Positions 52,775-61,557 of a DNA stretch of 64,000 nt are shown piece by piece. The stretch lies in NCBI GenBank assembly GCA_002364215.1, contig DEXQ01000007.1, forward strand, positions 1-64,000, read 5' to 3'. The translations under genes were made by a program, and so were the position numbers. Every line of letters begins with the position of its first letter. The first letter of the stretch is position 1. The DNA is from Aequorivita sp. UBA3180. Its GTDB lineage: Bacteria > Bacteroidota > Bacteroidia > Flavobacteriales > Flavobacteriaceae. The notes under the pieces were generated by a model that had not been told where the DNA came from, searched no databases, and saw nothing but the letters and a program-made list of their open reading frames with translations.

Positions 52775-53662
52775 TTATTTAAGCTCCATTGTAGTGGTGG
52801 CTATTTGGTTTGACCCATCAAAAAGATTGATGGTATAGCGTCCTTCCACAAGATCTGCTTCAGCTGAATTAACTAAGATACATACGTCCAATTCGTCATT
52901 CTCGTAAAATACATTTGTTGAACTGCTATAATTGATGTTTTTTTCCTCAAACTGTTTTACGGCGTCATCTCCCATCATTTTGTTGCGAGGATTTATTACT
53001 TGCACGTAAAGTGTACGGTCGCCTCTTTGGGCAATAGCGTTTGGCGCCAAAGTAAAGCACGCTCTTATTTTATCGGCGCGACTGGCACGTTTGGTATCCA
53101 CAACTTTTCCGCTGTTCCTGATGATTACCGCTTCACCACGAAGATCGGTTGCTTTAACGATAGACCCTTTTTTAATGGTTTCGTTCATTGCCATGTTTTC
53201 CTGACTCACCGAATCTACCACCATACGTGTGTTTGAAAGTTCCATCGAAGTGCTATCGCGCTCCATTGCCAATTGCTTGTTGGCCGCAATCAAACTATCG
53301 GCACGTTTAAAGAGCATAGACCGTTCCTGTTTAAGTCTACCAACTTCGGCTTTGTATCTTTCAATCAAAGCAACGTTTGCTTTGGCATCTTTAACAGAAT
53401 CCAAAAGAATGGTTATTCTTTCACGTGCGGCCAATAGATCTTTGTCTTTTAATTCATTGTCCTTTATTACTTCATCATAATTTGCAATAAGACCTTCAAG
53501 CTCTTGCTCAATATCTGCTTTTTGCATCTCAAGATTTGATACCGTATTTTTACTATCGTTGAACAACGTTACAGTATAAACGGCTAAGGCAATAAGTAAT
53601 ACTGAAAGTACACCAATCAGAATCTTGAATTTGCCACTATTGTTTTCATTTTCGGTACTCAT
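52775..53662 (-). CDS. Coiled-coil membrane-anchored protein, function unknown
   Basis: A 295-residue protein with one transmembrane helix (about 13-32, ILIGVLSVLLIALAVYTVTL), a long heptad coiled coil (about 35-170, NLEMQKADIEQELEGLIANY, AERITIL-type repeats) and a C-terminal beta domain (about 180-295) ending VEGRYTINLFDGSNQIATTT. The type II anchor puts the coil in the periplasm. It is conserved in Flavobacteria by my recollection; no function is known to me. Divergent from comF. Confidence 0.75.
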   Translation of the reverse strand: MSTENENNSGKFKILIGVLSVLLIALAVYTVTLFNDSKNTVSNLEMQKADIEQELEGLIANYDEVIKDNELKDKDLLAARERITILLDSVKDAKANVALIERYKAEVGRLKQERSMLFKRADSLIAANKQLAMERDSTSMELSNTRMVVDSVSQENMAMNETIKKGSIVKATDLRGEAVIIRNSGKVVDTKRASRADKIRACFTLAPNAIAQRGDRTLYVQVINPRNKMMGDDAVKQFEEKNINYSSSTNVFYENDELDVCILVNSAEADLVEGRYTINLFDGSNQIATTTMELK

Positions 53663-53745
53663 AATTAATAAGTTAAGTTTAGGTAGTAAAAGTAGGCAGG
53701 TATTTCTTTAACAAACGTTTACAAAATGGTAAAAATTCTTAAAAT

Positions 53746-54408
53746 ATGTTAAATCTACTGTTTCCAAGGGTTTGTGTGGGTTGCAAGCAACAATTAATGA
53801 AGCAGGAAGAGGGGTTGTGTACGGAGTGTACCCATTCGCTTCCAATTGCTTCATTCCACAAAACCGAAAACAATATTTTAAAAGATAAATTTTACGGAAG
53901 ATTTTTAGTGAAAAATGCTACGGCAGTTATTTATTTTCAGAAAAGAGGATTGACGCAGGAACTTTTGCACAATCTAAAATACCGCGGAAAGAAAGAGGTG
54001 AGTACTTTCTTTGGAAAATGGCTGGGGGCAGAACTAGCGGAAATGGATTCCTATAAAAAAATCGATTTGGTTATCCCTGTTCCACTTCATAAACAAAAAC
54101 TTAAAAAGCGTGGATATAATCAAGTGGAAGGTTTTGGAAAGGAAATAGCCAAAGCGCTGGATGTGCCCTATCGGGATGATGTGTTAATAAAAATTTCAAA
54201 ATCGGGCTCACAAGTTTTCAAAACCCGAATACTGCGTTTTGAGGCCGAGGAGGTTTTTTCAATTCAAAATCTTGATGCAATAAAACATAAGCACGTTTTA
54301 TTGGTTGACGATATAATAACCACGGGCGCCACACTGGAAAAGTGCGCGCTCCAACTGCTAAAAGGTGAAAAGGTAAGTATAAGCATCGCCACAATTGCAG
54401 TAGCCTAA
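53746..54408 (+). CDS. comF: ComF family phosphoribosyltransferase-like protein
   Basis: A 220-residue protein with an N-terminal Cys4 zinc knuckle (CVGCKQQL, CTEC), and a type I phosphoribosyltransferase domain with the PRPP loop VLLVDDIITTGATL. KRGYNQVEGFGKEIAKAL and the LHNLKYRGKKE stretch are ComF signatures. It takes part in DNA uptake in naturally competent bacteria; no other com gene is near. Confidence 0.93.
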   Translation: MLNLLFPRVCVGCKQQLMKQEEGLCTECTHSLPIASFHKTENNILKDKFYGRFLVKNATAVIYFQKRGLTQELLHNLKYRGKKEVSTFFGKWLGAELAEMDSYKKIDLVIPVPLHKQKLKKRGYNQVEGFGKEIAKALDVPYRDDVLIKISKSGSQVFKTRILRFEAEEVFSIQNLDAIKHKHVLLVDDIITTGATLEKCALQLLKGEKVSISIATIAVA

Positions 54409-54413
54409 AGTTA

Positions 54414-54447
54414 TTTGTAAATTGTTGCTACATATTGTTTAATTTTG
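54414..54447 (+). promoter_or_regulatory. Promoter of the Ig-like lipoprotein gene
   Basis: TAATTTTG (54440-54447) with TTTG (54414-54417) 22 bases upstream; about 40 bases before the GTG start. Confidence 0.5.
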
Positions 54448-54487
54448 AACCCGCGCCGCAGCGCCACAAAATTTTAAAGAATACTAA

Positions 54488-56092
54488 GTGAAACACCGCC
54501 TGCTTTACATTCCCATAGCTTTTTTGATGATTTTGTCATTCGTTGACTGTGCAAAAAAAGGATCTCCATCGGGCGGGCCGCGGGATACCATTCCACCTGT
54601 AATAGTAAGAAGCAGTCCTGAAAATTACACTACAAATTTTACGGGAGCCGAAATTGAAATCCGTTTTGATGAATACATAAAGCTGAAAGAAGTAAACAAA
54701 GAGCTCATCATTTCGCCACCAATGAAATACGCCCCCGTTATTACGCCTTTAAGTACTTCAAAAACCCTAAGGATCAAAATAATCGATACCTTGAAACCAA
54801 ACACCACGTATTCCTTCAACTTTGGGAATAGTATTGTGGACAATAACGAGGAGAACAAGTTTGATTACTTTAAATATATTTTTTCCACAGGAAGTTATAT
54901 TGATAGCTTGAAGCTTTCGGGAAGGGTGAAAGATGCACAATTAATAGCGCCCGAAATTCCAACAACGGTAATGCTTTATGAAGTAAACGAGACTTTTACA
55001 GATTCAATTATTTATTCTGAAAAACCTACTTACATAACCGTTACCAAAGATAGCACGGGTGTTTTTGAATTGACCAATTTAAAGGAGGGAAAATACCTAC
55101 TTTTGGCATTGAAGGAAAAGAACAACGATTATATTTTTCAGCCCCAAAACGATAAAATAGGTTTTGAAAGAGAAATTATTACCCTTCCCTCAGATTCAAG
55201 TTACACGCTGACGATTTTTAAGGAAACACCTGATTATAAATTTGTGCGCGCAAGCCAAATAGGTAAAAACCATATTGTTTTTGGATATGAAGGCCGTGCA
55301 GACAGTTTGAATATTGAAATGCTTTCTGAATTGCCAGAAGACTATACTTCCGCGATTTTTAAGGATGAAAAAAAAGACACATTGCATTATTGGTTTAAGC
55401 CTGCCATTAAAACAGATTCACTGATTTTTAAAGTAACTAACGGAAACTTTATCGATACTGCTACCGTACGTATGCGCGAGCTATTTAAGGATTCGTTGAC
55501 CATTTCTGCGTTGAAAACAGGAACTGTGAAATTGATGGATACTTTTAAATTGCGTGCAAACACGCCGCTTTTAACTTTTGATGCCGAACAATTTCAAGTT
55601 ATGGCGAAAGATTCCTCTTTTGTTGAAACTACAGTCAAACTAAATAAAAAGTACAATTGGGCCGAAGTATATTTTCCAAAGGCCGAAGACCAAACGTATT
55701 CAGTAAAACTATTGCCGGGTGCGCTAACTGATTTTTTTGAAAAAACAAACGACACCATTCAGTTTAATTTAAACACACGGTTGGAGTCAGATTACGGCAC
55801 GTTGAACCTTACTTTGGTTAATGTTGAAGAATTTCCAATCATTGTACAAATCCTTGACAGTAAATATAATATTGTGGCAGAAGAGTATCTTACCGAAAGT
55901 AAATATGTTTTTTTTGGAGCACTTTCTCCAGATAAATATTTTGTAAGAATAATTTACGACGAAAATCAAAATCGTAATTGGGACACTGGAAATTTCCTGA
56001 ACCGAATGGAACCCGAGCGCATTATTTATTATCCAACACAAATAGAAGTGCGGGCTAATTGGAGTTTGAACGAGACCTTTATTTTAAAATAA
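54488..56092 (+). CDS. Ig-like domain lipoprotein
   Basis: A 534-residue lipoprotein (lipobox FVDC, Cys21, followed by AKKGSPSGGPRDTIPPVIVR). An N-terminal SbsA-like Ig domain (about 35-130; PENYTTNFTGAEIEIRFDEY, TTYSFNFGNSIVDNNE) is followed by beta-rich domains and a C-terminal YDENQNRNWDTGNFL segment typical of this flavobacterial family. It is probably a surface or periplasmic structural protein of unknown role. The start is GTG. Its last 14 bases overlap the end of the convergent hydrolase gene. Confidence 0.85.
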   Translation: MKHRLLYIPIAFLMILSFVDCAKKGSPSGGPRDTIPPVIVRSSPENYTTNFTGAEIEIRFDEYIKLKEVNKELIISPPMKYAPVITPLSTSKTLRIKIIDTLKPNTTYSFNFGNSIVDNNEENKFDYFKYIFSTGSYIDSLKLSGRVKDAQLIAPEIPTTVMLYEVNETFTDSIIYSEKPTYITVTKDSTGVFELTNLKEGKYLLLALKEKNNDYIFQPQNDKIGFEREIITLPSDSSYTLTIFKETPDYKFVRASQIGKNHIVFGYEGRADSLNIEMLSELPEDYTSAIFKDEKKDTLHYWFKPAIKTDSLIFKVTNGNFIDTATVRMRELFKDSLTISALKTGTVKLMDTFKLRANTPLLTFDAEQFQVMAKDSSFVETTVKLNKKYNWAEVYFPKAEDQTYSVKLLPGALTDFFEKTNDTIQFNLNTRLESDYGTLNLTLVNVEEFPIIVQILDSKYNIVAEEYLTESKYVFFGALSPDKYFVRIIYDENQNRNWDTGNFLNRMEPERIIYYPTQIEVRANWSLNETFILK

Positions 56093-56858
56093 ATTGATCG
56101 CGATCGTTTAAAAACTGAAGGTGTTTTCGATTGTTTTCAATGTGCTCTTTTTCCAAAACAATAGTTTCGGCAAACTCATTTTCAAAATTAGCTGTTGAAA
56201 CCTGCTTTCCCAAAACATCGTAAACTGCAGAATGGCCAATGTATTCGTGATTATTTCCATCAAAACCCACACGATTTACACCGATGCAGTACGCCATATT
56301 TTCAATGGCTCGGGCACGCAATAATGTATCCCAGGCAGGGGTGCGAACTTTTGGCCAGTTGGCAACATAAATTAAAACATCGTAATCTTCCGTATTTCTC
56401 GCCCAAACTGGGAAACGCAAGTCGTAACAGATCAAAGGGCAGATTTTCCAGCCTTTGTAATTTACAATCAATCTTTCGGTTCCGGCTTTATAGGTTTCGT
56501 TTTCCTTTGCTAAAGTGAAGGTGTGTTTTTTGTCATATTTTTTAAAATTTCCATCGGGAAAAACGAAAAATAGACGGTTATAAAAATTTCCATTTTCAGA
56601 AATAATAACACTTCCAGTAATGGCGCAGTTATTTTTTTCCGCTTCGGAAACCATCCACTTAAAAGTTTCGCCATCATTTGGCTCAGCAAGTTTTTTGGCA
56701 TTCATTGAAAACCCAGTAGTGAACATTTCGGGAAGCACAACCAAATCCGTTTCGCCTTCAATATTTTGAATTTTCTCAGAAAACATCGCGCGATTTGCTT
56801 CCGCATTTTCCCAGTGAAGTTCGCTTTGAATAATTGTTATTTTTAAATTTTTGCTCAA
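56079..56858 (-). CDS. Carbon-nitrogen hydrolase (omega-amidase, YafV/NIT2-like)
   Basis: A 259-residue nitrilase-family amidase. The Glu-Lys-Cys triad lies in LPEMFTTGFSMN (Glu), YDKKHTFTLAKE (second Lys) and CPLICYDLRFPVW (Cys). It likely hydrolyses alpha-keto acid omega-amides such as 2-oxoglutaramate or 2-oxosuccinamate. The partner transaminase may be the methionine aminotransferase 3 kb upstream, as NIT2 and methionine aminotransferase work together in methionine salvage. The start is TTG. It lies 20 bases after the ankyrin gene. Confidence 0.9.
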   Translation of the reverse strand: MSKNLKITIIQSELHWENAEANRAMFSEKIQNIEGETDLVVLPEMFTTGFSMNAKKLAEPNDGETFKWMVSEAEKNNCAITGSVIISENGNFYNRLFFVFPDGNFKKYDKKHTFTLAKENETYKAGTERLIVNYKGWKICPLICYDLRFPVWARNTEDYDVLIYVANWPKVRTPAWDTLLRARAIENMAYCIGVNRVGFDGNNHEYIGHSAVYDVLGKQVSTANFENEFAETIVLEKEHIENNRKHLQFLNDRDQFILK

Positions 56859-56878
56859 ACCTTCTTTTTCTTTATTTT

Positions 56879-57355
56879 CTATTCTTTTTTCTCTTCAAGC
56901 AATTCAACCATCTCCCGGTTACCCTGCATTTTTGCGTGGTCTGCAGCCGTCAACCCTCTGTCATCTTTTATGGATTTGTCTGCACCTTTGTCCAAAAGCA
57001 TCCACGCTATTCCTTTTCGTCCAAAAGTAGCGGCAAAAATTAAAGCCGTAGCACCGTTGAAATTTTTAATGTTGGGATTGGCACGGTGTTCCAACAAAAG
57101 TTTCGCAATATGGTCAAAACCTTTAAAGCAAACTCCCATCAAAGCGGTGTTGCCTGATGCGTCCTGCGCATCAATATTTTGCGGAAACTTTAAAATAATT
57201 TCTGAAATATCGTACAGCCCATAGTAAGTTGCAAGTAACAAAGGCGTGGAACCACGGGCATCTTTGACGGATGCCAGTTCAGGATTTTCTCCCAAAAGTT
57301 TTTCGACTTCAGATAAATCTTCCTGGCGTATGGCGTTAAAAAGTTGTTCCTTCAT
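56879..57355 (-). CDS. Ankyrin repeat protein
   Basis: A 158-residue protein of four to five ankyrin repeats (ASVKDARGSTPLLLATYYGL, NIDAQDASGNTALMGVCFKG, NPNIKNFNGATALIFAATFG, KSIKDDRGLTAADHAKMQG). There is no signal peptide, so it is cytoplasmic. It stands directly behind katG in the same direction, with a terminator between. In Pseudomonas an ankyrin protein is encoded behind a catalase and supports its activity; a similar role here is inference. Confidence 0.9.
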   Translation of the reverse strand: MKEQLFNAIRQEDLSEVEKLLGENPELASVKDARGSTPLLLATYYGLYDISEIILKFPQNIDAQDASGNTALMGVCFKGFDHIAKLLLEHRANPNIKNFNGATALIFAATFGRKGIAWMLLDKGADKSIKDDRGLTAADHAKMQGNREMVELLEEKKE

Positions 57356-57367
57356 TTGTTATAAAAG

Positions 57368-57402
57368 TAAAAAAACAGAGTCACATATTTTGCAACTCTG
57401 TT
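57368..57402 (-). terminator. Terminator after katG
   Basis: AACAGAGT (57374-57381) pairs with ACTCTGTT (57395-57402); on the minus strand a T-rich run follows. It lies between katG and the ankyrin gene, so the latter is reached by read-through or its own promoter. Confidence 0.75.
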
Positions 57403-57428
57403 CATTTATAAAATAATTTACATTTTGA

Positions 57429-59708
57429 TTAGTTTAAATCAAAACGATCCAAATTCATCACTTTGCTCCAAGCTGCAACAAAATCGTTCACAAATTTTTC
57501 TTTGGAATCTTCACAGGCATAAACTTCTGCAATTGCGCGAAGTTCGCTGTTGGAACCAAAAATTAAATCTGCCCGAGTTCCGGTCCATTTAAAAGTATCC
57601 GAGGCTCTGTGGCGCCCTTCAAAAATACGGTCATCATCACCGACGGCTTTCCAAGTTGTTCCCAAATCAAGAAGATTTACGAAGAAATCATTGGTCAATG
57701 TTTCAGGTTTATCGGTAAAAACACCGTGGCTGGAACCATCCCAATTTGTATCCAAAACGCGCATTCCACCCACAAGAACTGTCATTTCTGGAACAGTGAG
57801 CGTTAATAATTGTGATTTATCAACCAACAATTCTTCAAAAGAAGCGTGCTGGTTGTTTTTCAAATAATTTCTAAAACCATCTGCAGCCGGTTCCAAGTGT
57901 TTGAAGGAATCAACATCTGTCTGTTCTTGTGAAGCGTCACCTCTTCCAGGAGTGAAAGGTACTGTTACATTATGTCCTGCATCTTTGGCTACTTTTTCAA
58001 TTGCTGCGCTTCCGCCCAAAACAATCAAATCTGCCATTGAAACTTTTTTGTCGCCACTTTGGTTATTGTTGAAATCTTTTTGAATACTTTCGAGCTTATC
58101 TAAAACTTTTGAAAGTTGTTTTGGATTATTCACTTCCCAATTTTTTTGTGGTTCCAAACGGATTCGGGCGCCATTTGCACCCCCGCGCATATCGGAACCT
58201 CTGTAAGTTGAAGCAGAAGCCCACGCGGTTGAAACCAATTCAGAAATTGACAAACCTGTATCCAGTATTCTTCCTTTTAATGATGCAATATCCTTTTCGT
58301 CAATTAAAGTGTGATTAACCGCAGGAATAGGGTCTTGCCAAAGCAATTCTTCACTCGGAACTTCGGGACCCAAAAATCGAGAAAGAGGCCCCATGTCTCT
58401 GTGTAATAATTTATACCAAGCGCGCGCAAAGGCATCTTCGAATTCTTCGGGGTTGTCTCTAAAATGGTTTGAGATTTTTAAATAAGCGGGATCGGTTTTT
58501 AAAGCAATATCTGCCGTACTCATCATTAAATCCTGTGTTTTGGAAGTATCGTGCGCCATCGGAGCTTTACTTGCCTTGGAAGCCGCAGTTGGTTTCCATT
58601 GATGCGCGCCTGCGGGACTTTTGGTTAATTCCCAATCATAATCCAATAACACCCTAAAATATTCATGATCCCATTTGTCTGGAGTGGGCGTCCAAGCACC
58701 TTCCAAACCACTGGTTATGGTATCATCTCCAAAACCTGATTTATAACTGCTTATCCAACCTTTGCTTTGGTGTTCAATCGCAGCACCAGCAGGTTCCGCA
58801 GCAACATACTTTTCGGCATCGCCTGCTCCGTGGGCTTTCCCAAAGGTATGCCCGCCAGCAATAAGTGCTACGGTTTCATAATCGTCCATCGCCATTCTTC
58901 CAAAAGTTTCACGAATATCGTGCGCAGAACCAAGTGGATCTGGCACTCCGTTTGGTCCTTCAGGATTCACGTAAATTAATCCCATATGTGCAGCTGCCAA
59001 AGGTTTTTCAAGATGCCCTTCTTCATAACGTTTGTCGTTACCCAACCAGGTTGTTTCTGAACCCCAATACACATCTTGTTCGGGTTCCCAAACATCTTCG
59101 CGTCCTGCGCCAAAACCGAAAGTTTTAAAGCCCATAGATTCCAAAGCAACATTCCCCGTTAAAAGCAATAAATCTGCCCAAGAAATTTTTTTACCGTATT
59201 TCTGCTTAATCGGCCAAAGTAGTAATCGGGCCTTATCTAAGTTCCCGTTATCCGGCCAACTGTTTAATGGTGCAAAACGTTGGTTTGCGGTATTTCCACC
59301 GCCACGACCGTCCGTAACTCGGTAGGTTCCCGCGCTATGCCAAGCCATTCTTATAAAAAGTCCGCCGTAATGGCCGTAATCTGCTGGCCACCACTCTTGC
59401 GAATCGGTCATTAAGTTTGTCAAATCCTTTTTAAGGGCATCGTAATCGAGCTTTCCAAATTCTTTTTTATAGTCAAAATCGTTACCCATAGGATCCGACT
59501 TTGAGCTTTGCTGGCGCAATACATTTAATCGTAGGCTGTTTGGCCACCAATCGCTATTTTTTGTTCCGCCACCTGCAACTTGGTGTTGAATATTTCCAAA
59601 GTAGGGACATTGCGCGGCTGCACCGTCATCATTAATTTCCCAAGCCTCGCCCGAATTCCCGCTTTGATTTCCGTTTTTGTGATAATTTTTATCTTTATTA
59701 TTTTCCAT
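57429..59708 (-). CDS. katG: Catalase-peroxidase
   Basis: A 759-residue haem enzyme with the duplicated class I peroxidase fold. The N-terminal half has the distal Arg-Trp-His of RMAWHSAGTYR, the Tyr and Met of the Met-Tyr-Trp adduct in HMGLIYVNPEGPNG and near SGLEGAWT, and the proximal haem His in ALIAGGHTFGKAHGAG. The C-terminal half (about 440-759) lacks haem ligands, as is normal. It has no signal peptide. It detoxifies hydrogen peroxide. No OxyR-type regulator is adjacent. Confidence 0.98.
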   Translation of the reverse strand: MENNKDKNYHKNGNQSGNSGEAWEINDDGAAAQCPYFGNIQHQVAGGGTKNSDWWPNSLRLNVLRQQSSKSDPMGNDFDYKKEFGKLDYDALKKDLTNLMTDSQEWWPADYGHYGGLFIRMAWHSAGTYRVTDGRGGGNTANQRFAPLNSWPDNGNLDKARLLLWPIKQKYGKKISWADLLLLTGNVALESMGFKTFGFGAGREDVWEPEQDVYWGSETTWLGNDKRYEEGHLEKPLAAAHMGLIYVNPEGPNGVPDPLGSAHDIRETFGRMAMDDYETVALIAGGHTFGKAHGAGDAEKYVAAEPAGAAIEHQSKGWISSYKSGFGDDTITSGLEGAWTPTPDKWDHEYFRVLLDYDWELTKSPAGAHQWKPTAASKASKAPMAHDTSKTQDLMMSTADIALKTDPAYLKISNHFRDNPEEFEDAFARAWYKLLHRDMGPLSRFLGPEVPSEELLWQDPIPAVNHTLIDEKDIASLKGRILDTGLSISELVSTAWASASTYRGSDMRGGANGARIRLEPQKNWEVNNPKQLSKVLDKLESIQKDFNNNQSGDKKVSMADLIVLGGSAAIEKVAKDAGHNVTVPFTPGRGDASQEQTDVDSFKHLEPAADGFRNYLKNNQHASFEELLVDKSQLLTLTVPEMTVLVGGMRVLDTNWDGSSHGVFTDKPETLTNDFFVNLLDLGTTWKAVGDDDRIFEGRHRASDTFKWTGTRADLIFGSNSELRAIAEVYACEDSKEKFVNDFVAAWSKVMNLDRFDLN

Positions 59709-59841
59709 GATTGAAGAATTTTGAAGTGTCTGCTACGAAAATAACAATTAAAAATGCTGAAACCTTAAAAATCAATCGGTTGTTTTAATCTTTGGATTGA
59801 TAAAACTTATTCTTTGAAGGGAATTTGATAACATTTATAAA

Positions 59842-60981
59842 TTATAGCTGTTGAAGAATTTTAGCAGCTTGTGATAAAGTTTCATCTGTTTTAGCGAAAC
59901 AAACGCGTATTTGTTTGAAATCTTTTCCTCCTTCGTTAAAAACGGAAGTTGGAATGGTCGCAATCTTATGTTCCTTCGTAAGTCTTTCCGCAAAAGCGAT
60001 ATCGTTTTCAGTTGAAATTTCTGAAAAATCCAGCATTTGAAAATATGTTCCTTTCGATGGAATTATCTTGAATTTGGAACCCTCCATTAAGTGAAGAAAA
60101 AAATCCCGCTTTTGCTGATAAAAATCGGAGAGTTTTAGATAGTGGTTTTCATCTTTTAAATAAGTAGCCAACGCCTTTTGAATGGGATGATTTACACAGA
60201 AAACCACGAACTGATGCACTTTTTGGAATTCCTTCATCAATTTTTCGGGCGCAGCGCAGTAACCCATTTTCCAGCCCGTATTGTGAAACGTTTTCCCGAA
60301 GGAAGCTGTAACAAAACTTCGTGCTGCCAATGCTTCAAATTTTGAGGCACTTTGATGCGAGTTTCCATCAAAAATTATGTGTTCGTAAACTTCATCGCTT
60401 AAAATCAACAAATCATTTTTTTCTGCCAAATTCTGCAATTCGAGCATATCTTCTTTTGAAAATAGCATCCCACTTGGATTGTGAGGTGAATTGATGATAA
60501 TCATTTTCGTTTTGGAAGAAATCTTATCCGAAACTTCCTGCCAATCCACATTATAAAAAGGAGGTTTTAGTTGAATTGGAACAATCTTTCCGCCGAACAA
60601 TTTCACGGTTGGGGCATAGCAATCATAAGCTGGGGTGAAAATGATTACTTCATCGCCTTTGTCGATTTTAGCTGCGATTATTGTGAAAATGGCCTGCGTA
60701 GCGCCAGCCGTAATTGTAATTTCAGTTTCGGGATTGTAAAAACGGTTGTGTAGGGTTTCAATCTTTTTTGAAATTTCCATCCGCAGCTCGAAATCACCTG
60801 GCATTGGTGCATATTGGTTATAACCGTCGCTCATTGCTTGGTCCACCAGGGCATTTAAAGCGGGATCGCTGGGGAAGTTTGGAAACCCTTGCGACAGATT
60901 TAACGCGATGTGTTCAGCTGCCATTTTGCTCATTTTGGCAAAAATGGAGGTTTCGATGTTTGGGAGTTTTGAATTAATCAT
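59842..60981 (-). CDS. Methionine aminotransferase (class I/II PLP enzyme)
   Basis: A 379-residue PLP aminotransferase of the YbdL/KAT type. Motifs: NLSQGFPNFPSDPAL, YAPMPGDFELR, ITAGATQAIFTII, NSPHNPSGM, the Asp-x-x-Tyr of LSDEVYEHIIF, the PLP Lys in SFGKTFHNTGWKMGY, and the Arg of IRVCFAK. The family transfers the amino group of methionine, or kynurenine and phenylalanine, to 2-oxo acids. Its start overlaps the end of vsr by 8 bases, and ahcY lies upstream of both, which fits a methyl-cycle context. Confidence 0.88.
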   Translation of the reverse strand: MINSKLPNIETSIFAKMSKMAAEHIALNLSQGFPNFPSDPALNALVDQAMSDGYNQYAPMPGDFELRMEISKKIETLHNRFYNPETEITITAGATQAIFTIIAAKIDKGDEVIIFTPAYDCYAPTVKLFGGKIVPIQLKPPFYNVDWQEVSDKISSKTKMIIINSPHNPSGMLFSKEDMLELQNLAEKNDLLILSDEVYEHIIFDGNSHQSASKFEALAARSFVTASFGKTFHNTGWKMGYCAAPEKLMKEFQKVHQFVVFCVNHPIQKALATYLKDENHYLKLSDFYQQKRDFFLHLMEGSKFKIIPSKGTYFQMLDFSEISTENDIAFAERLTKEHKIATIPTSVFNEGGKDFKQIRVCFAKTDETLSQAAKILQQL

Positions 60982-61444
60982 TTTGTCCTGTATTTATATA
61001 CACCAAAATATCGTTGATGCATTTGTCTAAATTATGTTTTATTTCGTTGGTCCAAAAACGGAAAACAGTAAAACCTATTTCTTCAAGTTGATGGTTTACC
61101 TCGCGATCGCGTTGCATATTCCGTTCAATTTTTGGAACCCAAAAGCCACGATTACTTTTTAAGGTTTCTTTGCGTTCCGGCCAATTGTAACCGTGCCAAA
61201 ATTCGCCGTCAATAAAAATGGCAAGTTTGTATTTTTGAATGGAAACATCAGGTTTTCCGGGAAGTTTTTTACTGTCGATGCGATAACGAACACCTCTTTT
61301 CCAAAGCGCTTTTCTGAAAAGCAATTCCGGCTTCGTATTCTTCCCGCGAATTTTGCTCATCATTTTTGAGCGCTTTTTCGTAGTGTAAAAGCCAGATTCT
61401 TCATTGAATTTTGGGACTTTTATTTTTTCCTCTTCATAAACCAT
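60974..61444 (-). CDS. vsr: Very short patch repair (Vsr) endonuclease-type protein
   Basis: A 156-residue Vsr-like endonuclease. It has KRSKMMSKIRGKNTKPE (start of the family), FRKALWKRGVRYRIDSKKLP, the catalytic Asp in GKPDVSIQKYKLAIFIDGEFWHG, and the WVPKIERNMQRDREV region. Vsr nicks T:G mismatches made by deamination of 5-methylcytosine. No cytosine methyltransferase lies in the window, and the gene overlaps the methionine aminotransferase gene by 8 bases. The variant EFWHG is common in flavobacterial DUF559/Vsr-like proteins. Confidence 0.88.
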   Translation of the reverse strand: MVYEEEKIKVPKFNEESGFYTTKKRSKMMSKIRGKNTKPELLFRKALWKRGVRYRIDSKKLPGKPDVSIQKYKLAIFIDGEFWHGYNWPERKETLKSNRGFWVPKIERNMQRDREVNHQLEEIGFTVFRFWTNEIKHNLDKCINDILVYINTGQND

Positions 61445-61496
61445 TCATTTAAAGTATGAATAATCTTTGCTTTTTAAAAGTTAAATATTTTCCAAT

Positions 61497-61534
61497 AAAA
61501 AACCCTCATCCCAAAACTTCGGGATAAGGGTTTT
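61497..61534 (-). terminator. Terminator of ahcY
   Basis: AAAACCCT-C-ATCCC pairs with GGGAT-A-AGGGTTTT around an AAAACTTC loop; on the minus strand it ends in a T-run. It lies 24 bases after the ahcY stop, separating it from vsr. Confidence 0.88.
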
Positions 61535-61557
61535 ATACTTTTCAAATTTACTTTGAT

